The notes: generated from the letters alone by a model not told the origin. A stretch of DNA of 9,429 nucleotides from Candidatus Altimarinota bacterium (GCA_023142645.1 JAGLJE010000020.1:1-9429); one strand, 5' to 3'; numbered from the stretch's first letter, positions 1 through 5,870 are shown. A program made the numbers and translations.

Positions 1-2
1 TT

Positions 3-341
3 TTTGCGGATAATGAGGCATACCCAGAGGCTTCCCTCGTTACTTATCCAGCTGGTATAGTGGAGCAGGCACTAGTTGCTAAGGGTTATTTAAAGAGTGT
101 TTTAGAGGATGCGGTTAATACTAATGGTTATATTTATGTTTACTGCGCTGCGGATCGTAACGGGGTACCGGAGATGGCTTATGCTTTGTATGCTCGAATG
201 GAGTCTCATACGCAATCCCTTCGTACTTTTGTGGTGGGTGAAGCTCCGATTATAGATTTAACCCTTGCCAGTGATACGGTTTTGCCAGTTGCAGGTGCAG
301 ATACCGCTGTTTACACGAACAGTGTTTGCGTGGTGTTTTAA
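3..341 (+). CDS. Type IV pilin-like / pseudopilin protein, C-terminal part (5' end outside window)
   Basis: The reading frame is open from the first full codon (position 3), so the GTG at 60 is internal and the gene begins upstream of the window. The 112 visible residues end at TAA. They lack the N-terminal prepilin helix, so the call rests on the C-terminal globular part: a central segment reading YIYVYCAADRNG, then MAYALYARMES. That pattern (beta strand, short Asp/Gly turn, 'Y.LYA..E' strand) is common in bacterial pilins and pseudopilins. Two cysteines, one in YVYCAAD and one four residues from the end (SVCVVF), could form the C-terminal disulfide typical of type IV pilins. Such a protein would be an exported fibre subunit used for adhesion, twitching or DNA uptake; comM downstream fits the last role but is not in the same operon. 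Codons favour GGT, GTT and AAT, unlike the TCG/GCG/CGC-rich genes to the right. A non-pilin secreted protein is possible. Confidence 0.55.
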   Translation, partial: FADNEAYPEASLVTYPAGIVEQALVAKGYLKSVLEDAVNTNGYIYVYCAADRNGVPEMAYALYARMESHTQSLRTFVVGEAPIIDLTLASDTVLPVAGADTAVYTNSVCVVF

Positions 342-366
342 GATTTGATTTGTTAAATTTAATTTG

Positions 367-398
367 AAAAGGGGTGGAGTTTCCATCCCTTTTTGTTT
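367..398 (+). terminator. Intrinsic terminator of the pilin-like gene
   Basis: An 11-bp stem (367-377 with 383-393, one G-U pair) has a 5-nt loop AGTTT and is followed by TTTTTGTTT. It starts 25 nt after the stop codon at 341, as expected for Rho-independent termination. Confidence 0.85.
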
Positions 399-498
399 GC
401 AGTAGTCTTGAATCATGATTCACTTGATTTTGAGATTAGCAGGATTTTTTTCTTCGCACTCATAAAAATCTCGGCAAATGATTTAATTAATGCAAAAT

Positions 499-642
499 TT
501 ACTTGATTCTTTTCTTTACGCGTATTCTGAATTTTTCAGCAGGTGCTTTCCATCTTGCAATCAAGATCATCCGTAAATCAAGAAAATCAGGATTCAGACA
601 AAAAAGGAATTGGTAGAAATTGTCTTCACGGTGAATCATCAT
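499..642 (-). CDS. Possible 47-residue hypothetical protein
   Basis: An ORF read from ATG at 642 to TAA at 499 gives 47 residues. The N-terminal half is rich in aromatic and hydrophobic residues (FYQFLFCLNPDFLDL). The C-terminal tail is strongly basic (KFRIRVKKRIK), as in a nucleic-acid- or membrane-binding peptide. There is no Shine-Dalgarno sequence, but that is true of every gene here. A second ATG follows the first directly. Its first codon overlaps the start of the broken ORF on the other strand by 2 nt, and the two may not both be real. It also covers the inverted-repeat patch at 526-598, so this DNA may be structured RNA rather than coding. I recognise no family. Confidence 0.25.
   Translation of the reverse strand: MMIHREDNFYQFLFCLNPDFLDLRMILIARWKAPAEKFRIRVKKRIK
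526..598. repeat. Nested inverted repeats (possible structured RNA)
   Basis: An outer 7-bp inverted repeat TCTGAAT (526-532) / ATTCAGA (592-598) encloses a second short complement (TTTTC / GAAAA) and a perfect inner hairpin ATCTTG-CAAT-CAAGAT (552-567). The nested arrangement could fold on either strand. No poly-T tract follows, so it does not look like a terminator. In AT-rich DNA part of this could be chance. Confidence 0.3.
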
Positions 643-936
643 GACTTTTCATCATTTCATTTATCACAAGGAAGGAGATCATGAGGGCGGTGAACTGAGT
701 GAAGATTTGCTGAAGCACAATCAAGTGATTAAATTTTTTGAATTGATAAGTCGTTAGATAATGATTTAGGCGAAGAGGATTCCGTTACCCTTTCCATCGA
801 CAAAAATCTTCTCACCTGGACGGGGCGAGCAGAGTACACGACCATCGCTCGCTTCAATGCGAGTGTGACCTTTTCGCCGATAGACGACTTGATGTTCATC
901 CATCCATTTTCGCGGCGCGATTTTAAAAATACGTAA
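641..936 (+). pseudogene. Probable frameshifted small hypothetical gene
   Basis: Frame A runs from ATG 641 to TAG 755-757 (38 residues: acidic and His-rich start, then DLLKHNQVIKFFELI). Frame B is open from 742 to TAA 934-936 (64 residues) and has no usable start codon of its own. The two overlap by 16 nt. A single -1 shift anywhere in 742-754, just after a run of six T, joins them into a protein of about 98 residues with smooth sequence (FFE-IDKSLDNDLGEEDSV). Frame B has a balanced protein-like composition (VTLSIDKNLLTW; ARFNASVTFSPIDDLMFI) and is richer in GC than its surroundings, which argues that it was coding. Decay, a base-call error and programmed frameshifting are all possible. No family recognised. 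Confidence 0.35.
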
Positions 937-954
937 CAATTTTTAAATTAAAAA

Positions 955-1110
955 TTACCCAAAAAGAGGAGCGAACAGCAGCCCAATCCAGCTTTTTTTA
1001 TGATGTTTAGTTTTCCAAACTTCGCTTTCTTCATTCACAATCTGACAATACGGGCAACGTTCCTGTTTCGTGGAGATGGCTTTCCCGCATTCTAGACAAT
1101 TGATAATCAT
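955..1110 (-). CDS. Small zinc ribbon protein with hydrophobic C-terminal tail
   Basis: This 51-residue protein runs from ATG at 1110 to TAA at 955. Residues 5-22 hold two knuckles, C5-x2-C8 and C19-x2-C22 (CLECG and CPYC), the arrangement of a rubredoxin-like zinc ribbon that binds one structural Zn2+. An acidic/basic linker (residues 27-39, ending KHHKK) follows, then a hydrophobic tail (SWIGLLFAPLFG) that is too short for an ordinary membrane span but could sit on the membrane or a partner protein. Its start codon overlaps the stop of the upstream helix-turn-helix gene (ATGA), so translation is probably coupled and the two products probably work together. The Cys spacing and operon position make it a convincing gene despite its size. 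The biochemical role is unknown; binding to nucleic acid or to the partner regulator are the obvious possibilities. Confidence 0.75.
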   Translation of the reverse strand: MIINCLECGKAISTKQERCPYCQIVNEESEVWKTKHHKKSWIGLLFAPLFG

Positions 1111-1304
1111 GAAGGTTGGAGCATTTGACTATCGAGAAATTTCTCGATGTCGCTCTCCCTGATTCGATATACCCTTCCGATCCGTGCACTCCGAAGTTTC
1201 CCTTGTTTGATGTAATTCAAGATAGTGAAAGGATGTAGTTGCAACATTTCACCAACTTGATCGGGAGTGAGGAGTCGATCTTGCATGAGTTGCATGTTGT
1301 TCAT
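1107..1304 (-). CDS. Excisionase/MerR-like helix-turn-helix DNA-binding protein (HTH_17 type)
   Basis: This 65-residue protein is almost entirely one winged helix-turn-helix domain. LLTPDQVGEMLQLHPFTILNYIKQGKL (about residues 11-37) gives the helix-turn-helix, with the recognition helix near HPFTILNYIKQ. SARIGRVYRIRESDIEKFL (about 39-57) gives the wing and closing helix. This is the 'LTpeeVAelLgv...tvr..i..GkLpa.riG...rir..dle.fl' pattern of the excisionase/HTH_17 family. Members act as excisionases, as stand-alone regulators, or in antitoxin-like pairs. No integrase lies in the window, so a regulator is the simpler reading. I kept ATG 1304; ATGs at 1295 and 1286 are alternatives and none has a Shine-Dalgarno sequence. 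It overlaps the zinc ribbon gene by 4 nt and has a strong promoter about 80 nt upstream. AT-rich repeats in its leader could be its own operators. Confidence 0.88.
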   Translation of the reverse strand: MNNMQLMQDRLLTPDQVGEMLQLHPFTILNYIKQGKLRSARIGRVYRIRESDIEKFLDSQMLQPS

Positions 1305-1346
1305 TAGAGGAACTGAATTCTATTCAATTCCACACAACTTAGCAAG

Positions 1347-1370
1347 ATTTAATTAAAGGTAATTAAACTG
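1347..1370. repeat. AATTAAA repeats in HTH leader (candidate operator)
   Basis: Two copies stand in tandem at a 10-bp step: AATTAAAGGT (1351-1360) and AATTAAACTG (1361-1370). The first is embedded in ATTTAATTAAAG (1347-1358), which recurs exactly at 1466-1477. The site lies between the predicted transcription start of the HTH operon and its start codon, a place suited to autorepression. Confidence 0.4.
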
Positions 1371-1385
1371 GGAGAAACTAGATAT

Positions 1386-1414
1386 AGTATATTCAATCTA
1401 AGTTTGTTTTTCAA
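1386..1414 (-). promoter_or_regulatory. Promoter of the HTH/zinc ribbon operon
   Basis: On the minus strand, -35 TTGAAA (1414-1409) and -10 TATACT (1391-1386) are separated by exactly 17 bp. Each box is close to the sigma-70 consensus. Transcription would start near 1379 and leave a leader of about 75 nt before ATG 1304. Confidence 0.75.
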
Positions 1415-1444
1415 TATTTTAGTCAAGTTAATTTAAAAACACCC

Positions 1445-1477
1445 AATTTAATCAAATCTAATTCAATTTAATTAAAG
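1445..1477. repeat. Three 10-bp phased AT repeats (candidate operator or bent DNA)
   Basis: Three consecutive 10-mers, AATTTAATCA (1445-1454), AATCTAATTC (1455-1464) and AATTTAATTA (1465-1474), repeat on one helical turn. The last continues into ATTTAATTAAAG (1466-1477), identical to 1347-1358. They lie upstream of the HTH operon promoter. Helical phasing suits either cooperative protein binding or intrinsic curvature. Confidence 0.45.
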
Positions 1478-1705
1478 CTTAGGTGCTTTCTAATGAATCG
1501 AAATGGTGTAATCAAATTTTGTTCAACCCCAAGATATTGTAGCACAAAATGACTTGAAAGAAATAGTTTTATCATTTTTAAATAAAATTGAGATGAAGTG
1601 AAAAGGATCGAGACTATTTCAAAAAAGTTAAAAACACTTGAAGTGAGCGGAAGATGTTTAAAAACAAGAAGTTTAAGAAAAGTGAGTTTTGGGCAAGTTT
1701 TTTTA

Positions 1706-1714
1706 TGTTAAAAT
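1706..1714 (+). promoter_or_regulatory. Extended -10 promoter of the aroC operon
   Basis: TGTTAAAAT is an extended -10 element (TG-n-TAAAAT). A weak -35 (TTGGGC, 1689-1694) is too close to be convincing, as is often tolerated with an extended -10. Transcription would start near 1721, about 17 nt before the GTG at 1738. It shares its form with the TGTTAGAAT before the cupin gene. Confidence 0.55.
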
Positions 1715-1737
1715 ATATTCACTTTAATTTCCTTAGA

Positions 1738-2805
1738 GTGACTGGAAACACCTTCGGTAGCGTGCTGAAAATCACGACTTTTGGTGAAAGTCACGGAGCT
1801 GCGCTTGGTTGCGTGATCGATGGGGTGCCGGCAGGAATCAAAATTACCGAGAAAGAAATTCAAAAAGAACTAGACCGGCGGCGACCGGGAGCTTCAAAAG
1901 TTTCCACCGCAAGAAAAGAAGCTGACCGCGTTGAGATTCTTTCCGGAATTTTCGAGAATAAAACTCTCGGTACGCCGATTGCTTTTTTGATTCGAAATGA
2001 AAATCAGCGGTCGCAAGATTACTCAAAAATCAAAAACATTTTTCGACCGGGACACGCTGATTTCGCATGGCTCGCGAAGTTCGGCATTCGCGATTTCCGT
2101 GGCGGCGGTCGTTCATCTGGTCGCGAGACAGTTGCTCGTGTCGCGGCGGGAGCGGTCGCGCAAAAAATTCTCGATTCTAAAAAGATTGAAATAATTGCAC
2201 ACGCCGAATCAATCGGCTGTGTCGAAGCTGAAAAATTTGATTCGAAAGTTGTCGAAAAGAATTCCGTCCGCTGTGGTGATTTTGCTGCTGCGAAAGAAAT
2301 GGAACGGGTGATTCTCGCTGCGAAGAAGCGAGGGGATTCCGTTGGTGGGGTGGTCGGTATCGTCGTTCGCAACTTGCCCGCTGGTCTCGGTGAACCTGTT
2401 TTCGAAAAAACGGAGGCACTACTTGCGCACGCGCTTCTTTCGATCGGCGGAGTTCGTGGCATCGAATTTGGTGTTGGTTTTGCAGCTGCTAAATTATTTG
2501 GTTCGGAAATGAACGATGAGTTTATTTTGCGTGCGAGAAAGATCCACAAGAAAACGAATCGGGCGGGCGGGATTGCTGGCGGGATTACTGACGGCGATGA
2601 AATTCTTATCCGCCTTGCGGTGAAACCCACCGCTTCGATTGCCCTCCCGCAAAAAACGGTTGATTCGCGCGGTAAAATTCGTCGCCTCGAAATTTCCGGT
2701 CGGCACGACCCCTGTCTTGTCCCGCGGGTGATTCCTGTCGCGGAGGCGATGGTTCGAATTACACTCGCTGATCTACTGCTGCGGACGCGTTCCGATAGGA
2801 TTTAG
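1738..2805 (+). CDS. aroC: Chorismate synthase
   Basis: It converts 5-enolpyruvylshikimate-3-phosphate to chorismate, the last shikimate-pathway step, using reduced FMN in the cytosol. From GTG 1738 the protein has 355 residues, normal for the family. The family landmarks appear in order: N-terminal GNTFG then TTFGESHG (residues 13-20, His19 conserved); the central GHADF...RGGGRSSGRETVARVAAGAVA block; SIGGVRGIEFG...GSEMNDEF; GGITDGDEI..R.AVKPT; and C-terminal RHDPC (322-326) with VPVAEAM-like residues. The frame extends up to an ATG at 1654, but chorismate synthases begin almost at GNTFG, and a promoter element lies at 1706-1714, so the 28 extra codons are probably not translated. It heads a plus-strand operon, 11 nt before the next gene. 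No other shikimate gene is in the window. Identification is secure; the start is likely. Confidence 0.96.
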   Translation: MTGNTFGSVLKITTFGESHGAALGCVIDGVPAGIKITEKEIQKELDRRRPGASKVSTARKEADRVEILSGIFENKTLGTPIAFLIRNENQRSQDYSKIKNIFRPGHADFAWLAKFGIRDFRGGGRSSGRETVARVAAGAVAQKILDSKKIEIIAHAESIGCVEAEKFDSKVVEKNSVRCGDFAAAKEMERVILAAKKRGDSVGGVVGIVVRNLPAGLGEPVFEKTEALLAHALLSIGGVRGIEFGVGFAAAKLFGSEMNDEFILRARKIHKKTNRAGGIAGGITDGDEILIRLAVKPTASIALPQKTVDSRGKIRRLEISGRHDPCLVPRVIPVAEAMVRITLADLLLRTRSDRI

Positions 2806-2816
2806 AACAAAAAAAA

Positions 2817-3518
2817 ATGCAAAGTATTACCCTCTCTATCAACTCCGCAGTCTCGTGGATTCTCAAAGTTTTGATGCTCACGGTTTCCGCGTATTTTTTT
2901 CTTACAGGAAATTTTCTTTTTGGCGGATTCAGTTTTCTGATGTTGCTTGTTTCACTCATCCCCGCGATCGTGAATCGCAGCTACAACATTAATCTGCCAT
3001 GGAGTCTTGATTTTTGGCTCACGATTTGGATTGCGCTTTCGGTTCTCGGCGAGATTCGATTTTACGAAAAAATTTGGTGGTGGGATGATTTCCTCCATTT
3101 CGGCGGGACGGCGGTGCTTGTTTACCTTGCGTTCGTACTCGTTTACGCTCTTAATTTCACCGGCAAAATTCGCCTCTCGATTCCGCTCATCGGCTTCTTC
3201 ACTTTCCTCGTCGGTGTGGCTTTCGGAGCTATTTGGGAAATCGCGGAATTTTGGGTTTGGAAAATTACCGGTGCCGACGCGCTCGCGATGGGGACTCCGC
3301 CGGATTTCGAGGCTGGGTTGCGGGATACTTTCACTGATTTGCAATTCGACATGGTGAGTTCCGCGATCATCGCGCTTGCGGGAATGCAGTATGTTGGTAG
3401 ACGGCGGCACGTCAAACTTCGCGAATGGATGCACCCCTTCACTAAAATTTTTGGTGAGAAAATCGAAAAGGTTCGGAAAAAAACAAATGGTCAATTTCAC
3501 AGAAAAAATAAAGAATGA
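2817..3518 (+). CDS. DUF2238/YjdF-like integral membrane protein
   Basis: This 233-residue protein has about six hydrophobic segments (roughly 12-30, 34-52, 63-80, 96-113, 121-145, 178-193) and a basic cytoplasmic-type tail (195-233, many Lys/Arg). Polar residues recur at membrane edges as in the DUF2238/YjdF family: WWWDDFLHFGG (Asp90, Asp91, His94), GAIWEIAEFWVW (Glu141, Glu144) and LRDTFTDLQFD (Asp170, Asp174, Asp178). These could line a shared polar site, possibly for metal or substrate. The family's function is not established, so none is assigned. It starts 11 nt after aroC and its stop overlaps the uppP start (ATGA), so it is very likely co-translated with uppP. That position hints at an envelope or lipid-linked role, which is inference only. 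Confidence 0.8.
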   Translation: MQSITLSINSAVSWILKVLMLTVSAYFFLTGNFLFGGFSFLMLLVSLIPAIVNRSYNINLPWSLDFWLTIWIALSVLGEIRFYEKIWWWDDFLHFGGTAVLVYLAFVLVYALNFTGKIRLSIPLIGFFTFLVGVAFGAIWEIAEFWVWKITGADALAMGTPPDFEAGLRDTFTDLQFDMVSSAIIALAGMQYVGRRRHVKLREWMHPFTKIFGEKIEKVRKKTNGQFHRKNKE

Positions 3519-4327
3519 ATTTTTTACTCGCGGTTTTTCTCGGAATTTTGCAAGGAATTACCGAATTTTTTCCGGTTTCCAGCAGCGGGCATCTTCTTCT
3601 CGCGGAACATTTTTTCGATCTCGATGTCGAAAATTTAAAAGCTTTCGATGTCGTACTTCATGCCGGTACTTTATTGGCACTTATGGTTTTATTTTGGCGG
3701 GAATGGTGGGGGATGGTTCGGAGTTCTTGGTTCTTGGTTCTTGGTTCGAAAGAAAGAGTAGAGTGGGATTTCCTTAAACTTTTTTTGAAATTGGTAGTGG
3801 CAACGATTCCCGCCGCTTTCATCGGGTTGCTGTTTGGCGATTGGATTGACATGGTCACGCGCGGAGAAAATCGAGTTTTTCTCGTTGCCGGATTTTTTCT
3901 CCTTGTTGCAATTCTACTGCTCGTGGCGGAAAAGTTCGGTCGTCAAAATTCCGAAAAAGTCGGTTGGCAGAATGTTGTCGGGATGGGAATTTTTCAAGCT
4001 CTCGCACTGCTGCCCGGAATCTCGCGGAGCGGCGCCACGATTGCTGCGGGGATGTTCGGCGGACTTTCCCGTTCAGCGGCGGCGAAATTCAGTTTTCTAA
4101 TGCTAGCTCCCGCCACGCTCGGAGCGACGATTTTGATTTCCAAAAAAGTTTGTGTAGGCGAGTTGTTTCTCCCGTCCCTCGAATTTACAATCGTAGGATT
4201 CGTGGCGTCGGCAGTCTCCTCGTTTTTGTTTGCAAGTTTGCTTCTTAAATTTGTAAAAAAACACTCGCTTGTGTGGTTCGTGGTTTATTTATTTGCAGCG
4301 GCTGTGATTTTGACTTTCTTCGCGTAA
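3515..4327 (+). CDS. uppP: Undecaprenyl-diphosphatase (BacA/UppP family)
   Basis: It dephosphorylates undecaprenyl pyrophosphate to the monophosphate carrier that is reused for peptidoglycan and other surface polymers; overexpression of the family gives bacitracin resistance. The 270 residues match the family length. The first active-site block is LQGITEFFPVSSSGH (residues 12-26, Glu17, Ser22-24, His26). The second is LPGISRSGAT (166-175, Arg171, Ser172). Multiple hydrophobic helices span the chain, including a final one ending at the C-terminus. Between the second and third helices, residues 69-80 (RSSWFLVLGSKE) are encoded by a heptanucleotide tandem repeat and look like an inserted loop; both catalytic blocks are intact. 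The start overlaps the previous stop by 4 nt, and comM follows after 11 nt. Confidence 0.95.
   Translation: MNFLLAVFLGILQGITEFFPVSSSGHLLLAEHFFDLDVENLKAFDVVLHAGTLLALMVLFWREWWGMVRSSWFLVLGSKERVEWDFLKLFLKLVVATIPAAFIGLLFGDWIDMVTRGENRVFLVAGFFLLVAILLLVAEKFGRQNSEKVGWQNVVGMGIFQALALLPGISRSGATIAAGMFGGLSRSAAAKFSFLMLAPATLGATILISKKVCVGELFLPSLEFTIVGFVASAVSSFLFASLLLKFVKKHSLVWFVVYLFAAAVILTFFA
3724..3747 (+). repeat. TTCTTGG heptanucleotide tandem repeat inside uppP
   Basis: Three perfect copies of TTCTTGG (3724-3744) plus a partial TTC. Three units equal 21 bp, so the present array keeps the frame (SSWFLVLGS). Gain or loss of one unit would shift the frame and truncate UppP. Confidence 0.9.
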
Positions 4328-4338
4328 AATCGCTATCA

Positions 4339-5865
4339 ATGCCAGCAAAAGTTTTTTCTGCAGCTACGATTGGTCTCGATTGCGAAATTATTGAAGTCGA
4401 AGTTGATCTGCTTCCCTCCGGAATTTCAAGATTTACCGTCGTTGGACTCGGTGACACTGCGGTTCAGGAATCGCGTGAGCGAGTTCGTTCCGCTGTCAAA
4501 AATTCCGGATTCTTTTTTCATCCGCAAAGAATTACCGTGAATCTCGCTCCTGCTGATTTGCCGAAAGCCGGTCCGAGTTTCGATTTTCCGATTGCGGCGG
4601 GTATACTCGCGAGTAGTCAGCAAGTTCGGATTCCCGATCTCGAAAAAACGATTCTCATCGGCGAACTCGCGCTTGATGGCAAGATGCGGTCGGTGGCGGG
4701 AGTTTTACCGATTGTGATGCAGGCTAAAAATAGGGGTTTCACGAATTTTTTCATTCCGGCGGCGAACGCTCGCGAGGCGGCGATTATTGAAGAAGTGCAG
4801 ATTTTTCCGGTCGCAAGCCTCCTTGAATTTGCGCGACATTGTTCCGGCGAATCCAAAATTTCTCCGCTGCCATTGCTCGATCCGCGAGAGATTGTCGAGG
4901 AAGAGGATTACAAAGTTGATCTCGCTTATGTTCGTGGACAGGAGCATGCGAAACGAGCTTTGACAGTCGCAGCGGCAGGCAGCCATAATCTCCTTTTTTC
5001 CGGACCCCCCGGTTCGGGCAAAACGATGCTTGCGCGAGCTTTTCGCACGATTCTCCCGAAAATGAGTTTGGCTGAAACTCTCGATGTTACCAAAATTTAT
5101 TCCGTTGGCGGGTTACTGCCAGCGGGAGAATCGCTTGTGACAACTCGTCCGTTTCGCGCAGTTCATCACACCGCTTCCGCTGTTTCTATCGTTGGTGGGG
5201 GTAATAAAATCGGTCCGGGTGAAATTTCGCTTGCCCACAAAGGTGTGCTTTTTCTTGATGAGATTGCGGAATTTCCTACGCAAGTTCTCGAAGTTCTTCG
5301 GCAGCCGCTGGAAGACGGTCAAATTACAATTTCGCGAGCAGCCGGTACGGTTAAATTTCCTGCGCGCTTCACTCTCATCGCTGCGATGAATCCTTGTCCG
5401 TGCGGGTTTTCCACCGATGCTGAACAGGCTTGTCGTTGTTCTCCCCGCGAAATCGAACGGTACCAAAAAAAATTATCCGGACCGCTGCTTGATCGAATTG
5501 ATCTCCATATTGATGTTCCGCGCGTGAAATTTGAAAAGCTTGACGCTCCGGCGGAAGGGAATGAATCTTCTGCGTCGATTCGTTTAAGAGTTCAATCCGC
5601 GCGCGATCGGCAGACTGAGCGGTTTCGCAAATTAAAAATTCACGCAAATTCCGAGATGTCGAGTGAGCAAACAAAAGAGTTTTGCGAGGTTGACCAAAAA
5701 ACGAAAGATTTATTACGGCAGGCAGTGAGCCATTTCCAACTTTCTGCGAGGGCTTACTACCGCATTCTCAAACTCGCGCGCACGATCGCGGATTTAGAAG
5801 GTGTGGAAAAAATTGTGACGAATCATGTCGCCGAAGCATTGCAGTACCGACCGAAAGTTGGCTGA
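4339..5865 (+). CDS. comM: ComM/YifB family AAA+ ATPase (Mg-chelatase-like)
   Basis: ComM is a hexameric helicase that promotes branch migration when imported single-stranded DNA recombines during natural transformation; in many bacteria the gene is called yifB. From ATG 4339 (MPAKVFSAATIGLDCE) the protein has 508 residues, the usual size. The N-terminal Lon-protease-like (ChlI) domain contains FTVVGLGDTAVQESRERVRSA. The AAA+ core has Walker A GPPGSGKT (222-229), Walker B GVLFLDE (302-308), and the family's cysteine insert NPCPCG...CRC (Cys353, 355, 365, 367), a possible metal site. SGPLLDRIDLHIDVP and the C-terminal helical domain follow. An in-frame ATG at 4273 would overlap uppP by 55 nt and add residues unlike the family. 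It is the last gene of the aroC run. It agrees with a DNA-uptake function for the pilin-like gene, but ComM is also present in many non-competent bacteria. Confidence 0.95.
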   Translation: MPAKVFSAATIGLDCEIIEVEVDLLPSGISRFTVVGLGDTAVQESRERVRSAVKNSGFFFHPQRITVNLAPADLPKAGPSFDFPIAAGILASSQQVRIPDLEKTILIGELALDGKMRSVAGVLPIVMQAKNRGFTNFFIPAANAREAAIIEEVQIFPVASLLEFARHCSGESKISPLPLLDPREIVEEEDYKVDLAYVRGQEHAKRALTVAAAGSHNLLFSGPPGSGKTMLARAFRTILPKMSLAETLDVTKIYSVGGLLPAGESLVTTRPFRAVHHTASAVSIVGGGNKIGPGEISLAHKGVLFLDEIAEFPTQVLEVLRQPLEDGQITISRAAGTVKFPARFTLIAAMNPCPCGFSTDAEQACRCSPREIERYQKKLSGPLLDRIDLHIDVPRVKFEKLDAPAEGNESSASIRLRVQSARDRQTERFRKLKIHANSEMSSEQTKEFCEVDQKTKDLLRQAVSHFQLSARAYYRILKLARTIADLEGVEKIVTNHVAEALQYRPKVG

Positions 5866-5870
5866 GGTTA

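Larger units (their letters stand above)
399..954. other. Gene-poor intergenic stretch
   Basis: No confident intact gene lies between the pilin terminator and the zinc ribbon gene. The stretch holds a 47-codon minus-strand ORF (499-642), a patch of nested inverted repeats (526-598), and a probable broken plus-strand gene (641-936). A short hairpin with stem CGCTCGC/GCGAGTG and loop TTCAAT lies near 846-865, inside the broken gene. An AT-only inverted repeat, AATTTTT-AAATT-AAAAATT, lies at 938-956 and overlaps the zinc ribbon stop codon. I see no tRNA, rRNA or CRISPR repeats. Confidence 0.6.
1305..1705. other. AT-rich intergenic region between the HTH operon and aroC
   Basis: About 400 bases of strongly AT-rich DNA with no convincing gene. 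It contains the HTH operon promoter (1386-1414, minus strand) and two clusters of TTTAATTAAA-like motifs (1347-1370 and 1445-1477). From about 1480 to 1705 I see only very short ORFs of 19-37 codons, without conserved features. The in-frame codons 1654-1737 upstream of aroC are best read as non-coding, because the aroC promoter lies inside them. Confidence 0.6.

Noticed and set aside
60..341. GTG at 60 as the start of a 93-residue gene
   Set aside because: The frame is open without a stop to position 3 and continues the same kind of sequence, so the gene is cut by the window edge.
411..420. AATCATGATT palindrome after the pilin terminator
   Set aside because: It is only 10 bp, with no second copy or nearby promoter; chance is enough in AT-rich DNA.
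674..698. AAGGAAGGAG before ATG 681 as a ribosome-binding site
   Set aside because: It would be the only strong SD in the window, but the ATG meets TGA after five codons and spacing is too short.
541..1490. AGGTGCTTTC direct repeat (541-550 and 1481-1490) as possible ends of an inserted element
   Set aside because: It is only 10 bp, and flanking similarity is limited to common AT-rich words; there is no transposase or integrase between them.
2019..2630. Long minus-strand ORF inside aroC
   Set aside because: It lies wholly within a securely identified gene, is rich in Ser/Pro/Arg as expected from an antisense frame, and has no recognisable motif.
3376..3777. 133-codon plus-strand ORF spanning the YjdF-like/uppP junction
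   Set aside because: It is out of frame with two strongly supported genes, and its Phe/Arg/Ser-rich composition is that of a shadow frame.
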